From positions 248,001 through 312,000 of the forward strand of contig JAEYWP010000007.1 of assembly GCA_023428905.1 (NCBI GenBank): a DNA stretch of 64,000 bases, in the 5' to 3' direction. The notes under the pieces were generated by a model, which was not told the origin of the DNA, searched no databases, and saw only the letters and a list, made by a program, of their open reading frames with translations. Each line of letters starts with the position of its first letter. The stretch's first letter is position 1. Positions 33,735 to 42,794 of the stretch are shown here, piece after piece. The stretch comes from Verrucomicrobiota bacterium. GTDB lineage: Bacteria > Verrucomicrobiota > Verrucomicrobiia > Opitutales > Opitutaceae. The position numbers and the translations under genes are program-made.

Positions 33735-33989
33735 AGGGTGAGGGGACGTGCGAACGTCGTCGGTTTGGTTGCCAGAAATGACAGCCCTGGCGGGATAACC
33801 CGCCATCGGACGCGGAGAATTCCGCGGACCGGACGAACGCGAGAGAGTGGTGTGAGTTGGCATTGCGACAGGGCTCGCGCGGTTTCGTTTCAGTGAAGTT
33901 GCAGACGCCCGCGCGCCTCCCGCCGAGCGATCTGTTCTACGGCCGCCGGGTCAGGTGTGTAAAGTGTGCGGTTGGTAAATCGCGGCGCC

Positions 33990-36900
33990 TCAGAACGTCG
34001 CCGTAACGCTGACTGAATACGTGCGCCCCCGCCAGTCGCCGTAGGCCTGGACACCGGAGCCGGAGGGTTCGTTGGCAAACCGGGGGAAATCGGCGTCGAG
34101 CAGGTTGCTGATCCTGACCTGGCCGCGCAGGCCGTAGCGGTCGCTTTTCCAGGGCAGCCATCGCTTCAGGTCAGCCTGGACGTACGCGCCGACCTGCCAG
34201 TAGGCCTCGATCGCATCCGCGCTTTGGGCGGCGCGCTCGGGGGCGGAAAGGGTGCGGGCGTGGAAATAGTAGGCGTCCAGGCCCGTGCCCCACTGGCGGC
34301 CGGTCCAGCCGGCCCCGAGGGTGGCGCGGTAGCGGAGGAGTCCGGGGGCGCTGCCGCTGGGATCCCTGAGCTCGTCAATCACCGGCTCGTCCGCCCGCGC
34401 CTGGCGCTCATATTTCTGGAAGGTGAGAAGGCGCGCATACAGGTCGAGCGTGCCGCCGAGGACCCCGCGGCGTGCGTAGTTGCCGGTCAGGTTCCAGTGC
34501 TGGGAATGGCGCCAGGCCATGTTGGCCACGCCCGTGCGGAGCGCTTCGATCCGCCCTGGCTGCCCATCGATCGAGGGAGCACGGCGGACCCGCTCGGGGA
34601 AAAGGGACTCAAAATACACCACCGCCTGGGGATCGAGGACGACAAGTTCGTCGGTCTTGCGTGTATCCACAAAGTCGAGGGTCGCCCGGAAGCGGTGGGT
34701 CCTGCCGCGCTGGAAGATGAAGCCGGCGGTCTGGGTCACGGCCGACTCGGTGTCGATATCGGGAGAGACGATCTCGTTGTAGAGGACGTCGTACCGGGCA
34801 TTGCCCCGCAGGGGGTCGACCACGCTGGCGAAGTCGAGCCCGCTGTTGCCTCCATCGCCCTCGGCGAGGGGACGACTCATCCAGGGCGTGCGGCTGCGGT
34901 TGGAGGTGGTGAGGCTGCCGCGGAAGGTGAACCCTCCGGCGAAATCCGCCTTCACGCCCAGCGTGGGCGCGACATTGGCCTCATTGGCGGCGTCCGACGC
35001 GATGTAGCGCACGGCCAGGTCTGCCTCGACCGCGCGCAACGCGCGCGGCAGCCAACGCGCGGGCACCAGAGGGGCCTGGAGCTCTCCGAACACGCTGTAT
35101 CGCTGCAGGGTCCGGCCCTTCCAGCGGCTGGGCGGCCCCGCCGTCTCGCCATTGCCGAACTCGGCGGTTTCGGTCACCGGAGCCATCCGCGTCAGGCGGT
35201 AGTCGAGGCCGCTGTTGAAGGAACCTTCGCCGGTGGGCAGCTTGAGGGCCCGGTTCATCACCCGGGCGGCGGTGTCAAAGGTCTCGTAGTCACCGAGGGT
35301 GACAAAGCGGCCCCGCCCGCCGCGGTAGACGAGGACCTCGTCGTAAAACGCCTCCGGCGGGCCAAAATGCTGGGTGTCACGCAAGGGCTGGTAACGGCCC
35401 TGGTCGACCAGGGCCTGCCAGCGGGTCTGGTCGGCGTAGCTGATTCCCCGATACCGGGTGAGCATCCTCGCGTACTGAAGATCCAATGACGCGCGCCACT
35501 CGCCGGGCAGCCGGACCAGGGCTCCGAGGACGGCGGAGGCGGACCGCAGCCGGCCTTCGGCATAACCCTGGCCGAGCAACGGGGTGGTCTCGTTGAGGGA
35601 GACGAGGATGTCCCGACCGAAGGGATTGAGCGGGTTGTCCGCGCCCATGCGCAGGTCCGCGGTCAGGACCTCGAACCCGCGCGGCACGGTGGTCTCGGCG
35701 TAGGTGCCGTCGAGGGCGAGCTGGAGCCAGTCGGTCACGTCCCACGTGGCCGAGCCGAAAAAAGCGCGCCGCGATTGCTGCTTGTAGTAGGGGGTGTCGA
35801 GCCCGTTGAGGGAGACGGCGAGCCCGCCGGGAGCGTCGAAAAAGTCTGTGCTGCGCACGCCCTCGCGGCCTTGGAATGCGGCCAGCCCGCCGGTGCCATC
35901 CGCTCCGGGTGCGACGGAGGTGTAAGCGGATGCGCCGGGAAGGAGCGGGCTGAGATCCGGGGTGCGCACGTTGGGGGTCGCGCGGTACAGCGCATCCTCG
36001 GGAAGGGGAAGGGTGGACGCCCGCTGCTGGCGGTAGCCGAGTTCCGACTCCAGGGCGGGGGCGATCTCAGTCACGCTGGCGTTCAGCCGGAGGCGAAGGC
36101 GGCCACCGAGCAGGCTGCGTGAGTGCAGGACCGAGGCCGTTTTCTGCGGGGCGTCATAATCTCCAAATGCATTGTTGTAGGTGGTCACCACCTCGGTGGA
36201 GTCCGCGTCGACGTCGGGTCGCAGGACAATGTTGATCACCCCGCCGACCGGATTGCCGCTGTAGAGCGCCGCAGCGGAAACAGGCAGGACCTGAACCTGC
36301 TGCACGAGGCTCATGGGAATGAAGTTCACGTCCGGAGGCTGCGGCCCGGAATCGGCCGTCAGCATTTCCGGCAGGCGGCGTCCGTTCACCAGGATGATGG
36401 TTTCATCCACGTCGTTGTAGCCCCGGAGGCGCAGGGAGGAACCATTGCTCAGCACCTCCCGGCCTTGATTGGCGGCGAAAGTGCCGGCGGTGATCTCCGT
36501 TCCGGCGACCGAATCGAGCAGTTCGCGCTGGAGGAACTCGTTGAGGGTGACGACCCCGCTTCGCTCGATCTGTGCGCGATCGTAGATCGTGTACGGGAGC
36601 GCGTCATTCTCTGTCCGGGCGAGGTCGAGGTTGCCCACGGCGGTGCGAGGTGGAAGCAGGGTGTGGCTGCGTTCGAAGGGGCCGGAGCGTGCCGGCTTGC
36701 TCTCGACGATGAAGGGCGCGAGCCGGGTGGGCTCGGTGGCGGACTGCAAGCTCTGCGCCTCGAGGGTGAGGGTGCGGTCCAACTCCACCTCGGCCTCCGT
36801 CAGGTGCAGGGTCTGGTAACCGGGCGCGGTGGCGATCACCCGATGGGTGCCCACGGGCACGCGCGCGAATTCGAACTCGCCGTTTTCATCCGTACGCGTG

Positions 36901-37361
36901 CTCAGTCCCTGCTCGGCGACCACGACACGCACGCGGTGGGCGGCGAGACCTTCCGGAGTGAGGAGTCGCCCGCGCAGGGAGCCGGTGGGCGGCGGCGCGC
37001 GGAGCACGACAAATTTGCCGCGCAGCGATTTGCGCGCCGTGAAACCGCTGCCCTCCAGGATGCGCTTGAGCGCCTCCTCGGGTTCCATCTTCCCTTCCAC
37101 CGGCCGTGTCTCCACCGCGCGGAGCTCTTCCGAGGAAAACAGCACCTCCACGCCCGCCTGGCGGGAGAAGGAGAGAAGGGCGGCGTCACCCCGCTGGGCC
37201 TGCAAGTTGAACTCGATCGGGGCAGCACACGCCAGACCGGTGACAAGGCAGAGCAGGACAGGAAGCCGGAGGAAGGAACGCACGGGTAAAGGGAACGCGC
37301 GGCCTACGCAGGGTCGCCGACTGGGGAACCAGGCCACTATACACCGCGCAGCGCATCTCAC
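33990..37361 (-). CDS. TonB-dependent receptor with N-terminal STN signalling domain
   Basis: Up to 1123 residues. The signal peptide is best seen from the internal GTG at 37283 (FLRLPVLLCLVTGLACAAP); the GTG at 37361 overlaps the FecR stop (GTGA) and is used here for coupling. Next comes an STN (secretin/TonB short N-terminal) domain (FNLQAQRGDAALLSFSRQAG, EEALKRILEGSGFTARKS), then a carboxypeptidase-like Ig fold (GSLRGRLLTPEG, GEFEFARVPVGTHRVIATAP). The plug follows (VTLNEFLQRELLD, SLRLRGYNDVDETIILVNGR, YSGNPVGGVINIVLRP), then a long barrel ending in the strand RTYSVSVTATF. STN receptors hand a signal to a FecR-type anti-sigma factor, encoded immediately upstream. The ligand, perhaps a siderophore or glycan, is unknown. 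Confidence 0.9.
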   Translation of the reverse strand: MRCAARCIVAWFPSRRPCVGRAFPLPVRSFLRLPVLLCLVTGLACAAPIEFNLQAQRGDAALLSFSRQAGVEVLFSSEELRAVETRPVEGKMEPEEALKRILEGSGFTARKSLRGKFVVLRAPPPTGSLRGRLLTPEGLAAHRVRVVVAEQGLSTRTDENGEFEFARVPVGTHRVIATAPGYQTLHLTEAEVELDRTLTLEAQSLQSATEPTRLAPFIVESKPARSGPFERSHTLLPPRTAVGNLDLARTENDALPYTIYDRAQIERSGVVTLNEFLQRELLDSVAGTEITAGTFAANQGREVLSNGSSLRLRGYNDVDETIILVNGRRLPEMLTADSGPQPPDVNFIPMSLVQQVQVLPVSAAALYSGNPVGGVINIVLRPDVDADSTEVVTTYNNAFGDYDAPQKTASVLHSRSLLGGRLRLRLNASVTEIAPALESELGYRQQRASTLPLPEDALYRATPNVRTPDLSPLLPGASAYTSVAPGADGTGGLAAFQGREGVRSTDFFDAPGGLAVSLNGLDTPYYKQQSRRAFFGSATWDVTDWLQLALDGTYAETTVPRGFEVLTADLRMGADNPLNPFGRDILVSLNETTPLLGQGYAEGRLRSASAVLGALVRLPGEWRASLDLQYARMLTRYRGISYADQTRWQALVDQGRYQPLRDTQHFGPPEAFYDEVLVYRGGRGRFVTLGDYETFDTAARVMNRALKLPTGEGSFNSGLDYRLTRMAPVTETAEFGNGETAGPPSRWKGRTLQRYSVFGELQAPLVPARWLPRALRAVEADLAVRYIASDAANEANVAPTLGVKADFAGGFTFRGSLTTSNRSRTPWMSRPLAEGDGGNSGLDFASVVDPLRGNARYDVLYNEIVSPDIDTESAVTQTAGFIFQRGRTHRFRATLDFVDTRKTDELVVLDPQAVVYFESLFPERVRRAPSIDGQPGRIEALRTGVANMAWRHSQHWNLTGNYARRGVLGGTLDLYARLLTFQKYERQARADEPVIDELRDPSGSAPGLLRYRATLGAGWTGRQWGTGLDAYYFHARTLSAPERAAQSADAIEAYWQVGAYVQADLKRWLPWKSDRYGLRGQVRISNLLDADFPRFANEPSGSGVQAYGDWRGRTYSVSVTATF

Positions 37362-38371
37362 TCCTCGGAGCGATGCCGTACGCGGAGCGCGCCGTTCAGG
37401 TCCCGGCTCACCGTGACCGGGAGCACGTCCTCCAAAGCGGCGAGAAACCCGTCGAGGTCATCGAGGCTGAAGCGGCCTCCGAGCTGCAGGCCGGCGGCCC
37501 GGGAGGAGGCATTGAGGGCGCGGCCATGGTGGTGCGCAAAACGGGCAAGGGCCTCGGCAAGGGGAACGCCGTCGAAGACGATCCGGCCCTCGCGCCAGGC
37601 GAGAACGTTTTCCAACTCGTCCGTGGAGACGGTGCGGACCTGCGGACCCTCCGGCCCGGCCGTGAAACGGCCACCCGCCTCTAGAGAGACGGGGGCCGCG
37701 TCCACGGACGTTTGGCCTTCGCCGGGACGAACTTGGACGGAGCCCTCCACCACTGTCACCTCCAGCGGTGCGTTGGTTTCGCTCCGGACATTAAAGCGTG
37801 TGCCCGTCACGCGGACGGAGCCCGCGGGCGTTTCCACAATAAAGGGTCGCGCGGGGTCCTTGCTGACGGAGAAAAACGCCTCACCGGCGGCGAGGCGCAC
37901 GCGGCGCTCACCCTCTGCCTGTTCCACGACCAGGCTGGTCCGCGCGTTTAACTCCACCCGGCTGCCGTCCGCCAGCGTGAGCGCATCACGGAGTGCGACG
38001 GGCGTCGCGACATTGACCGGCTCCAGCCGGCTTCGCGCGGGCCAGAGAACCACCGTCACGCAGGCCGCGGCCACGAGCGAAGCGGCGAAAAGCCAGGAGC
38101 CGCCGCGCCACGGACGCCGGCGGGCGCGCGGCGCGGCAGGAGCAGCGGGGAGCGTCGCGGCTCCCGCAGCTACGAGGAGCGGAAGCTGTTCCTCCAGGTC
38201 GGCGGAGAACTGGCAATACTCGGAAAGCAGGGTGCGGTGCAGGGGATGATGCGCCAGCCACGCGTCGAGGGCGGCGCGGTCGGCAGTGCTGAGTACGGCG
38301 CCCTCCAGACGGGCCGCCCAAAGCGCAGCGGTGTCCTCAGCCTGGGGATCGGGAGCAGGGGTGGAGTTCAT
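37358..38371 (-). CDS. FecR-family anti-sigma/sigma-regulator
   Basis: A 337-residue protein from ATG 38371. The cytoplasmic N-terminal part (about 10-60: AALWAARLEGAVLSTADRAA, LDAWLAHHPLHRTLLSEY) is the DUF4880-type sigma-binding region. A single transmembrane helix spans about 94-112 (SWLFAASLVAAACVTVVLW). The periplasmic FecR domain (about 120-230) shows LRDALTLADGSRVELNARTS, VRLAAGEAFFSVSKDPARPF and VRVTGTRFNVR. The C-terminal STN-like part (LENVLAWREGRIVFDGVPLA) should contact the receptor. It overlaps the sigma gene (ATGA at 38368-38371) and the receptor gene, a complete cell-surface signalling operon. Confidence 0.92.
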   Translation of the reverse strand: MNSTPAPDPQAEDTAALWAARLEGAVLSTADRAALDAWLAHHPLHRTLLSEYCQFSADLEEQLPLLVAAGAATLPAAPAAPRARRRPWRGGSWLFAASLVAAACVTVVLWPARSRLEPVNVATPVALRDALTLADGSRVELNARTSLVVEQAEGERRVRLAAGEAFFSVSKDPARPFIVETPAGSVRVTGTRFNVRSETNAPLEVTVVEGSVQVRPGEGQTSVDAAPVSLEAGGRFTAGPEGPQVRTVSTDELENVLAWREGRIVFDGVPLAEALARFAHHHGRALNASSRAAGLQLGGRFSLDDLDGFLAALEDVLPVTVSRDLNGALRVRHRSEE

Positions 38372-38925
38372 GCGTCGCCCTCCCCGGCAGACGGTGCAAA
38401 ACGAGCGGAATAAAAGTCGCGCGGCAGGGCCGCTTTCAGGAGCCGCAGCGCCCGGGCATGCTGTTTCTCCACCGTGCTGACGGCGATGCCGAGCCGCTCT
38501 GCAATTTCTCGGTGGGAAAGGAGTTCCACTTTTCGGAGCAGCAGCACGGTCCGGCAACCCTCGGGAAGTTCGGCGATGGCCTCCTGGAGAATGCCGAATT
38601 CCTGGCGGGCCATCACCTGCTGGGCGACGCCTGGGCTGTTGGCCGGAGGCTCGGCGTTTATCTCCTCCGTGGCGATGGGGGAGATACTGCGGCGCCGCAG
38701 GCGGTTGATGGCGAGACGGCGGGCGGTGACGTACAGCAGCGCCTCGGGTTTCTCCACCGACTTTGACTCCACGGTCGGAAAGACCCGCAGGTAGGCGTCG
38801 TGGGCCACATCCTGAGCCTCGGCTTCGTTGCCCAGGAGGCGCGAAAGGTACCGCCGCAGCGGCATCAACGTCCCTCGGTACAGGGCGCCAAAATCGCGCC
38901 GCGGCGGGGCGAGGTCCTCATTCAT
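38368..38925 (-). CDS. FecI-like ECF sigma factor
   Basis: A 185-residue ECF sigma factor. Region 2 is RRDFGALYRGTLMPLRRYLS with EAEAQDVAHDAYLRVF; region 3/4 is LQEAIAELPEGCRTVLLLRK and LLSHREIAERLGIAVSTVEK with the helix-turn-helix. The ATG at 38925 was chosen because a strong GGAGGAGG ribosome-binding site sits eight bases upstream; in-frame starts at 39000 and 39024 have none. It is first in the sigma-FecR-receptor operon and should be activated when the outer-membrane receptor binds its ligand, directing transcription of the receptor operon. Confidence 0.92.
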   Translation of the reverse strand: MNEDLAPPRRDFGALYRGTLMPLRRYLSRLLGNEAEAQDVAHDAYLRVFPTVESKSVEKPEALLYVTARRLAINRLRRRSISPIATEEINAEPPANSPGVAQQVMARQEFGILQEAIAELPEGCRTVLLLRKVELLSHREIAERLGIAVSTVEKQHARALRLLKAALPRDFYSARFAPSAGEGDA

Positions 38926-39151
38926 GAGGCTGGCCTCCTCCGCAGGACAGGCGGATACGGCCGACCCGCGGTCGAACGTCGCCAGGGAAAGGGAGGACAT
39001 GGGTCTCACGTCCGGGCACGACACCGGACACGGCGTGACCCGCTATCCCCCGCGTTAAAAATCCTGGCCCATGGCACATGGCGATCGCCCCGCAGCCTGG
39101 GCCGGGTGCAACCGCCGTGCAATGTCAGAACACGGTCAACGGTGGACCGCT

Positions 39152-40195
39152 TTATGCCGCCGGCGCGTGGGCGACCGGTCGCTCAAAGAGGAAGTGGCTG
39201 ACGATCCACTCGTCGCCCCCGCGGTAACCCCAGAGTTCGGCACACGCCAGGTAGAAGACCCGCCAGTAGGCGAACCACCGCGTGGCTTCTTTCTCTCCGT
39301 AGACCTGACGAAACAGTGCGAGAATCGGTTCGCGGTGGCGGTCCATGTTTTCCAGCCAGAGTTCGGCGGTCCGCTGGTAGTGCCTGCCATTCACCTTCCA
39401 GTCGCGCAGCAGCCGGACGTCGTCCTGAAAGCGCGGGAGCAGATCATGGGCGGGCATCTGGCCGCCGGTGAAAAAGTGGCGCGCCATCCAGTCGCTTTCC
39501 GATTTCGCCTCGAAATGGTAGGCGTAGCGGTCGTGCGTGAAAATGTGGATGAACAGCTTTCCGCCCGGCTTCAGCCAGCGGGCCACCCGTGCGAGCAGCT
39601 CCTGATAGTTCTTCATGTGCTCGAACATCTCCACCGAGACCACGCGGTCGAAGCCCGCCGTCTCCGCCTCGAAGCGGTTCATGTCGCAGGTGAGCACCTG
39701 CAGGTTGTCCAGCCCCAGCTCGCGCGCCCGCGCTTCGATGAAGCGGCGCTGACCGGCGGAGTTGGAGACAGAGGTGATCCGCGCCGCGGGAAAGCGTTCG
39801 GCGAGGTAGAGGGACAGGGAGCCCCAGCCGCAACCCAGGTCGAGGATGGTCTGGCCGTCGCGCAGCTGCGCCCGCTCGACGTAGAGGTCGAGCATTGCCT
39901 CCTCGCCCTGGTCCAGGGTCTCGGTGCCCTGCTCGAAGTAGCAGGACGAGTATTTCAGGCGCCGGCCGAGGCAGCGTTCGAAAAATTCCGCCGGCACCTC
40001 GTAGTGCTGGGTATTGGCCTCGCGGGTGTGTTCCGCGATGGGACGTCCGCGGAGGTCATCCGCGTAGTTTCGAAGGTAGGACGGGGAGCGGGAGGCCTCC
40101 GCCTGCTCGCGCAGCCGCGCGCCGAGGAGACGCCGGATGCCGAGGCGAATGAGGGAGTCGGGGAGGATCCCCCGGGCAAGCAGTGTATCGATCAT
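39152..40195 (-). CDS. CFA-synthase-like SAM-dependent methyltransferase (second of the operon)
   Basis: A 347-residue methyltransferase of the cyclopropane-fatty-acid-synthase superfamily. It has ANTQHYEVPAEFFERCLG, LKYSSCYFEQGTETL, SAM motif I ILDLGCGWGSLSLYLAERF, VLTCDMNRF, DRVVSVEMFEHMKNYQE and KLFIHIFTH. Compared with E. coli Cfa as I recall it, the bicarbonate ligands Glu239 and His266 have counterparts (Glu in EMFEH, His in FIHIF). The Cys139 position in YSCAYW is shifted (YSSCYF) and Ile268 is Phe. It may methylate an unsaturated lipid chain rather than form a cyclopropane. Its ATG overlaps the DUF1295 stop (ATGA at 40192-40195); it is last in the six-gene lipid operon. Confidence 0.85.
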   Translation of the reverse strand: MIDTLLARGILPDSLIRLGIRRLLGARLREQAEASRSPSYLRNYADDLRGRPIAEHTREANTQHYEVPAEFFERCLGRRLKYSSCYFEQGTETLDQGEEAMLDLYVERAQLRDGQTILDLGCGWGSLSLYLAERFPAARITSVSNSAGQRRFIEARARELGLDNLQVLTCDMNRFEAETAGFDRVVSVEMFEHMKNYQELLARVARWLKPGGKLFIHIFTHDRYAYHFEAKSESDWMARHFFTGGQMPAHDLLPRFQDDVRLLRDWKVNGRHYQRTAELWLENMDRHREPILALFRQVYGEKEATRWFAYWRVFYLACAELWGYRGGDEWIVSHFLFERPVAHAPAA

Positions 40196-41001
40196 GGTGT
40201 GACAGGAGGCGGGGTGTGAACGGGGCGCGGAAACCAGGGGAAAAAACGGGGCGTGCGCCGCTGGTAATCCCGGTAGGCCTCTCCCTTCGAGCGGAGCGCC
40301 TGCTCCTCGGTGGTGGGAATCCCGGTGATGCGCAGGAGCAGCAGGAGCATGACGAGTGGTGAGAGCAGGCTGAGCCAGCCCAGCGGGGTGGCGGAGGCGA
40401 AAAGGAAAAGCGCGACCCACACCAGCCATTCGAAGAAGTAGTTCGGGTGGCGGCTGTACCGCCAGAGCCCCCGGTCGCAGACCCGTCCCGGGCCGCCGGA
40501 GCATTTGAAGGCGCGCAGCTGCGCGTCCGCCACCGCCTCGCCCAGGAGGGCGCCCAGCCAAAGCGCCGCTCCCGCGATTTCGAGCGGAGCGAGGCCCGGG
40601 GTCGGATTGCGGAGGACGAGGAAGTAGGGCCAGGCGAGCAAAAGCACCGAGACTGCCTGCAGCTGGAAGAACCCGAACATGGTCGGCGCAAAACGTCCCG
40701 CCCACCGCCGGCGCATCTCGGTGTAGCGGCCATCCTCGACCGGATGATGCGAGGCGATGCGGCGAAACAGGTGCGTGCCCAGACGCAGGGACCAGAGACC
40801 GACCAGGGTGGTGAACAGGAGGGTGCGCGCCGTCCACTCCCCCTGCGCAAGCGCGATGCCGACGGCGAGAAGCCCGAAGGCGTAACTCCAGACCACGTCG
40901 ACGATGGAGTAGTTGTCCCAGGCGCGAGCTGCAAAAAAGGCGGCGGCAAACAGCACGCAGAGTCCGGCGAGGGAGCCGAAAAGCAGGGCAGCGGCGCTCA
41001 T
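40192..41001 (-). CDS. DUF1295 steroid-5-alpha-reductase-like membrane protein
   Basis: A 269-residue polytopic membrane protein, about seven helices. It shows DVVWSYAFGLLAVGIAL, LRLGTHLFRRIASHHPVEDG, then FGFFQLQAVSVLLLAWPYF and the C-terminal signature CDRGLWRYSRHPNYFFEWL followed by EEQALRSKGEAYRDYQRRT. This is the DUF1295 / steroid 5-alpha-reductase-ICMT fold, in which the RHPNYF region binds the cofactor (NADPH or SAM). A reductase acting on a lipid intermediate made by the operon is likely. It overlaps both neighbours by ATGA, so it is part of the same transcript. Confidence 0.88.
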   Translation of the reverse strand: MSAAALLFGSLAGLCVLFAAAFFAARAWDNYSIVDVVWSYAFGLLAVGIALAQGEWTARTLLFTTLVGLWSLRLGTHLFRRIASHHPVEDGRYTEMRRRWAGRFAPTMFGFFQLQAVSVLLLAWPYFLVLRNPTPGLAPLEIAGAALWLGALLGEAVADAQLRAFKCSGGPGRVCDRGLWRYSRHPNYFFEWLVWVALFLFASATPLGWLSLLSPLVMLLLLLRITGIPTTEEQALRSKGEAYRDYQRRTPRFFPWFPRPVHTPPPVTP

Positions 41002-41408
41002 GGAGCGAGGGCGTAGGGGACCCCCCAGGCGGCCAGGCCCAGGATGGCGAGCACGGCCGGCAGGACCGGTCGCGGCGGATACCGGCGGGTAAAGACGGCA
41101 TCGAGCGCGCGCTCGCGCGGGACGGAAAAGAGTTCGCGCAGGAAATAGGCGGCGATGGCCATGCTCCCCAGGCTGAGGGTTGCCAACAGCCAGAGGGCCC
41201 GTGTCACCAGCCCTCCTTCCTTCCACGCCGCCCAGGCGTAGAAGGCGAGGAAGGCGAAACCCGCGTCCGCCAGGGTGGCGATGAACCAGGGATGGCGAAG
41301 GACGGGATCGGGTATTGACCAGAGAGATACCTGCGAGCCGGCCCAGCCCGTGAGAAGCAGCATGGTCGCCGCCACAAGAAGAAAGAAGACTCGCAGGGTG
41401 AAGATCAT
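40998..41408 (-). CDS. DUF1475-like membrane protein
   Basis: A 136-residue protein with four hydrophobic helices (about 4-22, 42-62, 68-90, 113-132). It has VSLWSIPDPVLRHPWFIATL, LADAGFAFLAFYAWAAWKE and LLATLSLGSMAIAAYFLREL, the DUF1475 pattern. No catalytic motif is evident. The end overlaps the DUF1295 start (ATGA). DUF1475 is regularly found in amine-oxidase/DUF1365/CFA clusters, so it likely assists the same lipid modification in the inner membrane. It follows the first methyltransferase gene by 12 bases. Confidence 0.8.
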   Translation of the reverse strand: MIFTLRVFFLLVAATMLLLTGWAGSQVSLWSIPDPVLRHPWFIATLADAGFAFLAFYAWAAWKEGGLVTRALWLLATLSLGSMAIAAYFLRELFSVPRERALDAVFTRRYPPRPVLPAVLAILGLAAWGVPYALAP

Positions 41409-41420
41409 CGCGGTGGTGGC

Positions 41421-42794
41421 TCAGCCCTGGAGGCTGAGGTTGTTGGCGCGGGTGTGCACCGTCTGCACCGCGGAGATGTTGCGCATGGCAAAGGCGGCCT
41501 CGCAGTACATCAGGTAGTAGGACCACTTCCGGTGAAAGGCCTCGTCGAAGCCCAGCTCCTCGAGCTGGCCGCGATTGGCCGCGAGGTTGCGCAGCCAGTG
41601 GCGCAGGGTCAGGGCGTAGTCGTGGCCGAGATCGGTGACCCCGTGGAGGACAAAACCCCCAGCCCGGGAGAGGTGCTCGTTGACGCGATTGAGCGAAAGG
41701 AGGAGCGAGCCCGGGAAGATGTGTTTCTGGATAAAATCCACCCCGGAGCGGAAGGCCTCGTAGCGGTGGTCCGGGCAGGTGATGAACTGGAGTGCGATCA
41801 GACCTTCCGGCTTGAGCACGCGGTCCACCACCGCGGTGAAGGCGGGAAGATAGGCGTGACCCACCGCCTCGAGCATCTCGATCGAGACGATGCGATCGAA
41901 CTGCCCGGTGACTTCCCGGTAGTCCATCAGCCGGACTTCCACCTTGTTGCCGAGACCGGCCAGACGGATACGCTCTTCGGCGAAACGGCGCTGTTCCTCG
42001 CTCAGTGTCACGGTGGTGATGCGGCAGCCGTAGCGCCGGGCGGCGTGCAACGCCCAACCACCCCAGCCGGTGCCGATTTCGAGGACCCGGTGGGAGGGGC
42101 GCAGCTGGAGGGACCGGCAGAGGGCCTCGTTCTTCTCGAACTGCGCCTGCTCGAGCGACTGGTCGCGGTCGGTGAAACGCGCCGCCGAATACATCATGGA
42201 CGGGTCGAGCATCAGCTGGAAAAACCGGTTCGAGAGATCGTAATGGGCGCTGATGTTCTCCCTGGCACGTGAGCGCGTGTTGGCGCGGGCGAGGTGTCCC
42301 CACCGGTTCGCCAGGCGCAGCAGGTTGATCGCCCAAACCCCGGGCCCGCGTCGTTTTGTCCCGGATACAGTGGGGGCGTTTTCGTGGTTGAGGAGAAACC
42401 ACGCGATCACGGCGGTGACGTCGGGCGAGTCCCACTCACCGGCAAGGTAGCTCTCCGCAAAACCGATGTCTCCGGAGAGGACGCAGCGGGTGAAGAAGCG
42501 GTCGCTGCGCACCTGGAGGCGGGCGATCCGATTGATCCCCAGGGGCAGCTTGCGGCGGGCGAAGGGGGAGGGCTGGCCGAACTCAGTCACCGTGCCGTCC
42601 GGCAACTCCAGCCGCAGGTAGCCCCGCTGCATCGGCCGCAGGGTATCCAGGACGATCCGACGGGCGAGGCGGGCCAGCGCCTCGCGGGCGAGGCAGCGCC
42701 GCTCGCCGCGGCAGGGATTCCGGGTCTCGCGCGGAAGGCCCGCCGGGGTGAGGGGGAAGAGGGTTGGGCGGAGGGCGGTGGCGGTCTGGCTCAT
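41421..42794 (-). CDS. CFA-synthase-like SAM-dependent methyltransferase (first of the operon)
   Basis: A 457-residue enzyme in the long, Cfa-like form with the N-terminal lipid-binding domain (LRLELPDGTVTEFGQP, FAESYLAGEWDSPDV). The core has ISAHYDLSNRFFQLMLDPSM, MYSAARFTDRD, motif I VLEIGTGWGGWALHAARRYG, IVSIEMLEAVGHAYLPAF and LIALQFITCPDHRYE. In E. coli Cfa, Cys139 and His266 help hold the catalytic bicarbonate; here the equivalents are Ala204 and Gln336, while the Glu is kept (Glu309). This argues against cyclopropane formation and for methyl transfer of another kind, as in UfaM-type enzymes of furan fatty acid synthesis. It overlaps the DUF1365 gene by ATGA (42791-42794). Confidence 0.88.
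   Translation of the reverse strand: MSQTATALRPTLFPLTPAGLPRETRNPCRGERRCLAREALARLARRIVLDTLRPMQRGYLRLELPDGTVTEFGQPSPFARRKLPLGINRIARLQVRSDRFFTRCVLSGDIGFAESYLAGEWDSPDVTAVIAWFLLNHENAPTVSGTKRRGPGVWAINLLRLANRWGHLARANTRSRARENISAHYDLSNRFFQLMLDPSMMYSAARFTDRDQSLEQAQFEKNEALCRSLQLRPSHRVLEIGTGWGGWALHAARRYGCRITTVTLSEEQRRFAEERIRLAGLGNKVEVRLMDYREVTGQFDRIVSIEMLEAVGHAYLPAFTAVVDRVLKPEGLIALQFITCPDHRYEAFRSGVDFIQKHIFPGSLLLSLNRVNEHLSRAGGFVLHGVTDLGHDYALTLRHWLRNLAANRGQLEELGFDEAFHRKWSYYLMYCEAAFAMRNISAVQTVHTRANNLSLQG

Noticed and set aside
40192..42435. DUF1295 read as a 747-residue protein with a long N-terminal part
   Set aside because: The extra N-terminal part is an out-of-frame reading of the DUF1475 and methyltransferase genes; ATG 41001 gives a normal DUF1295 protein.
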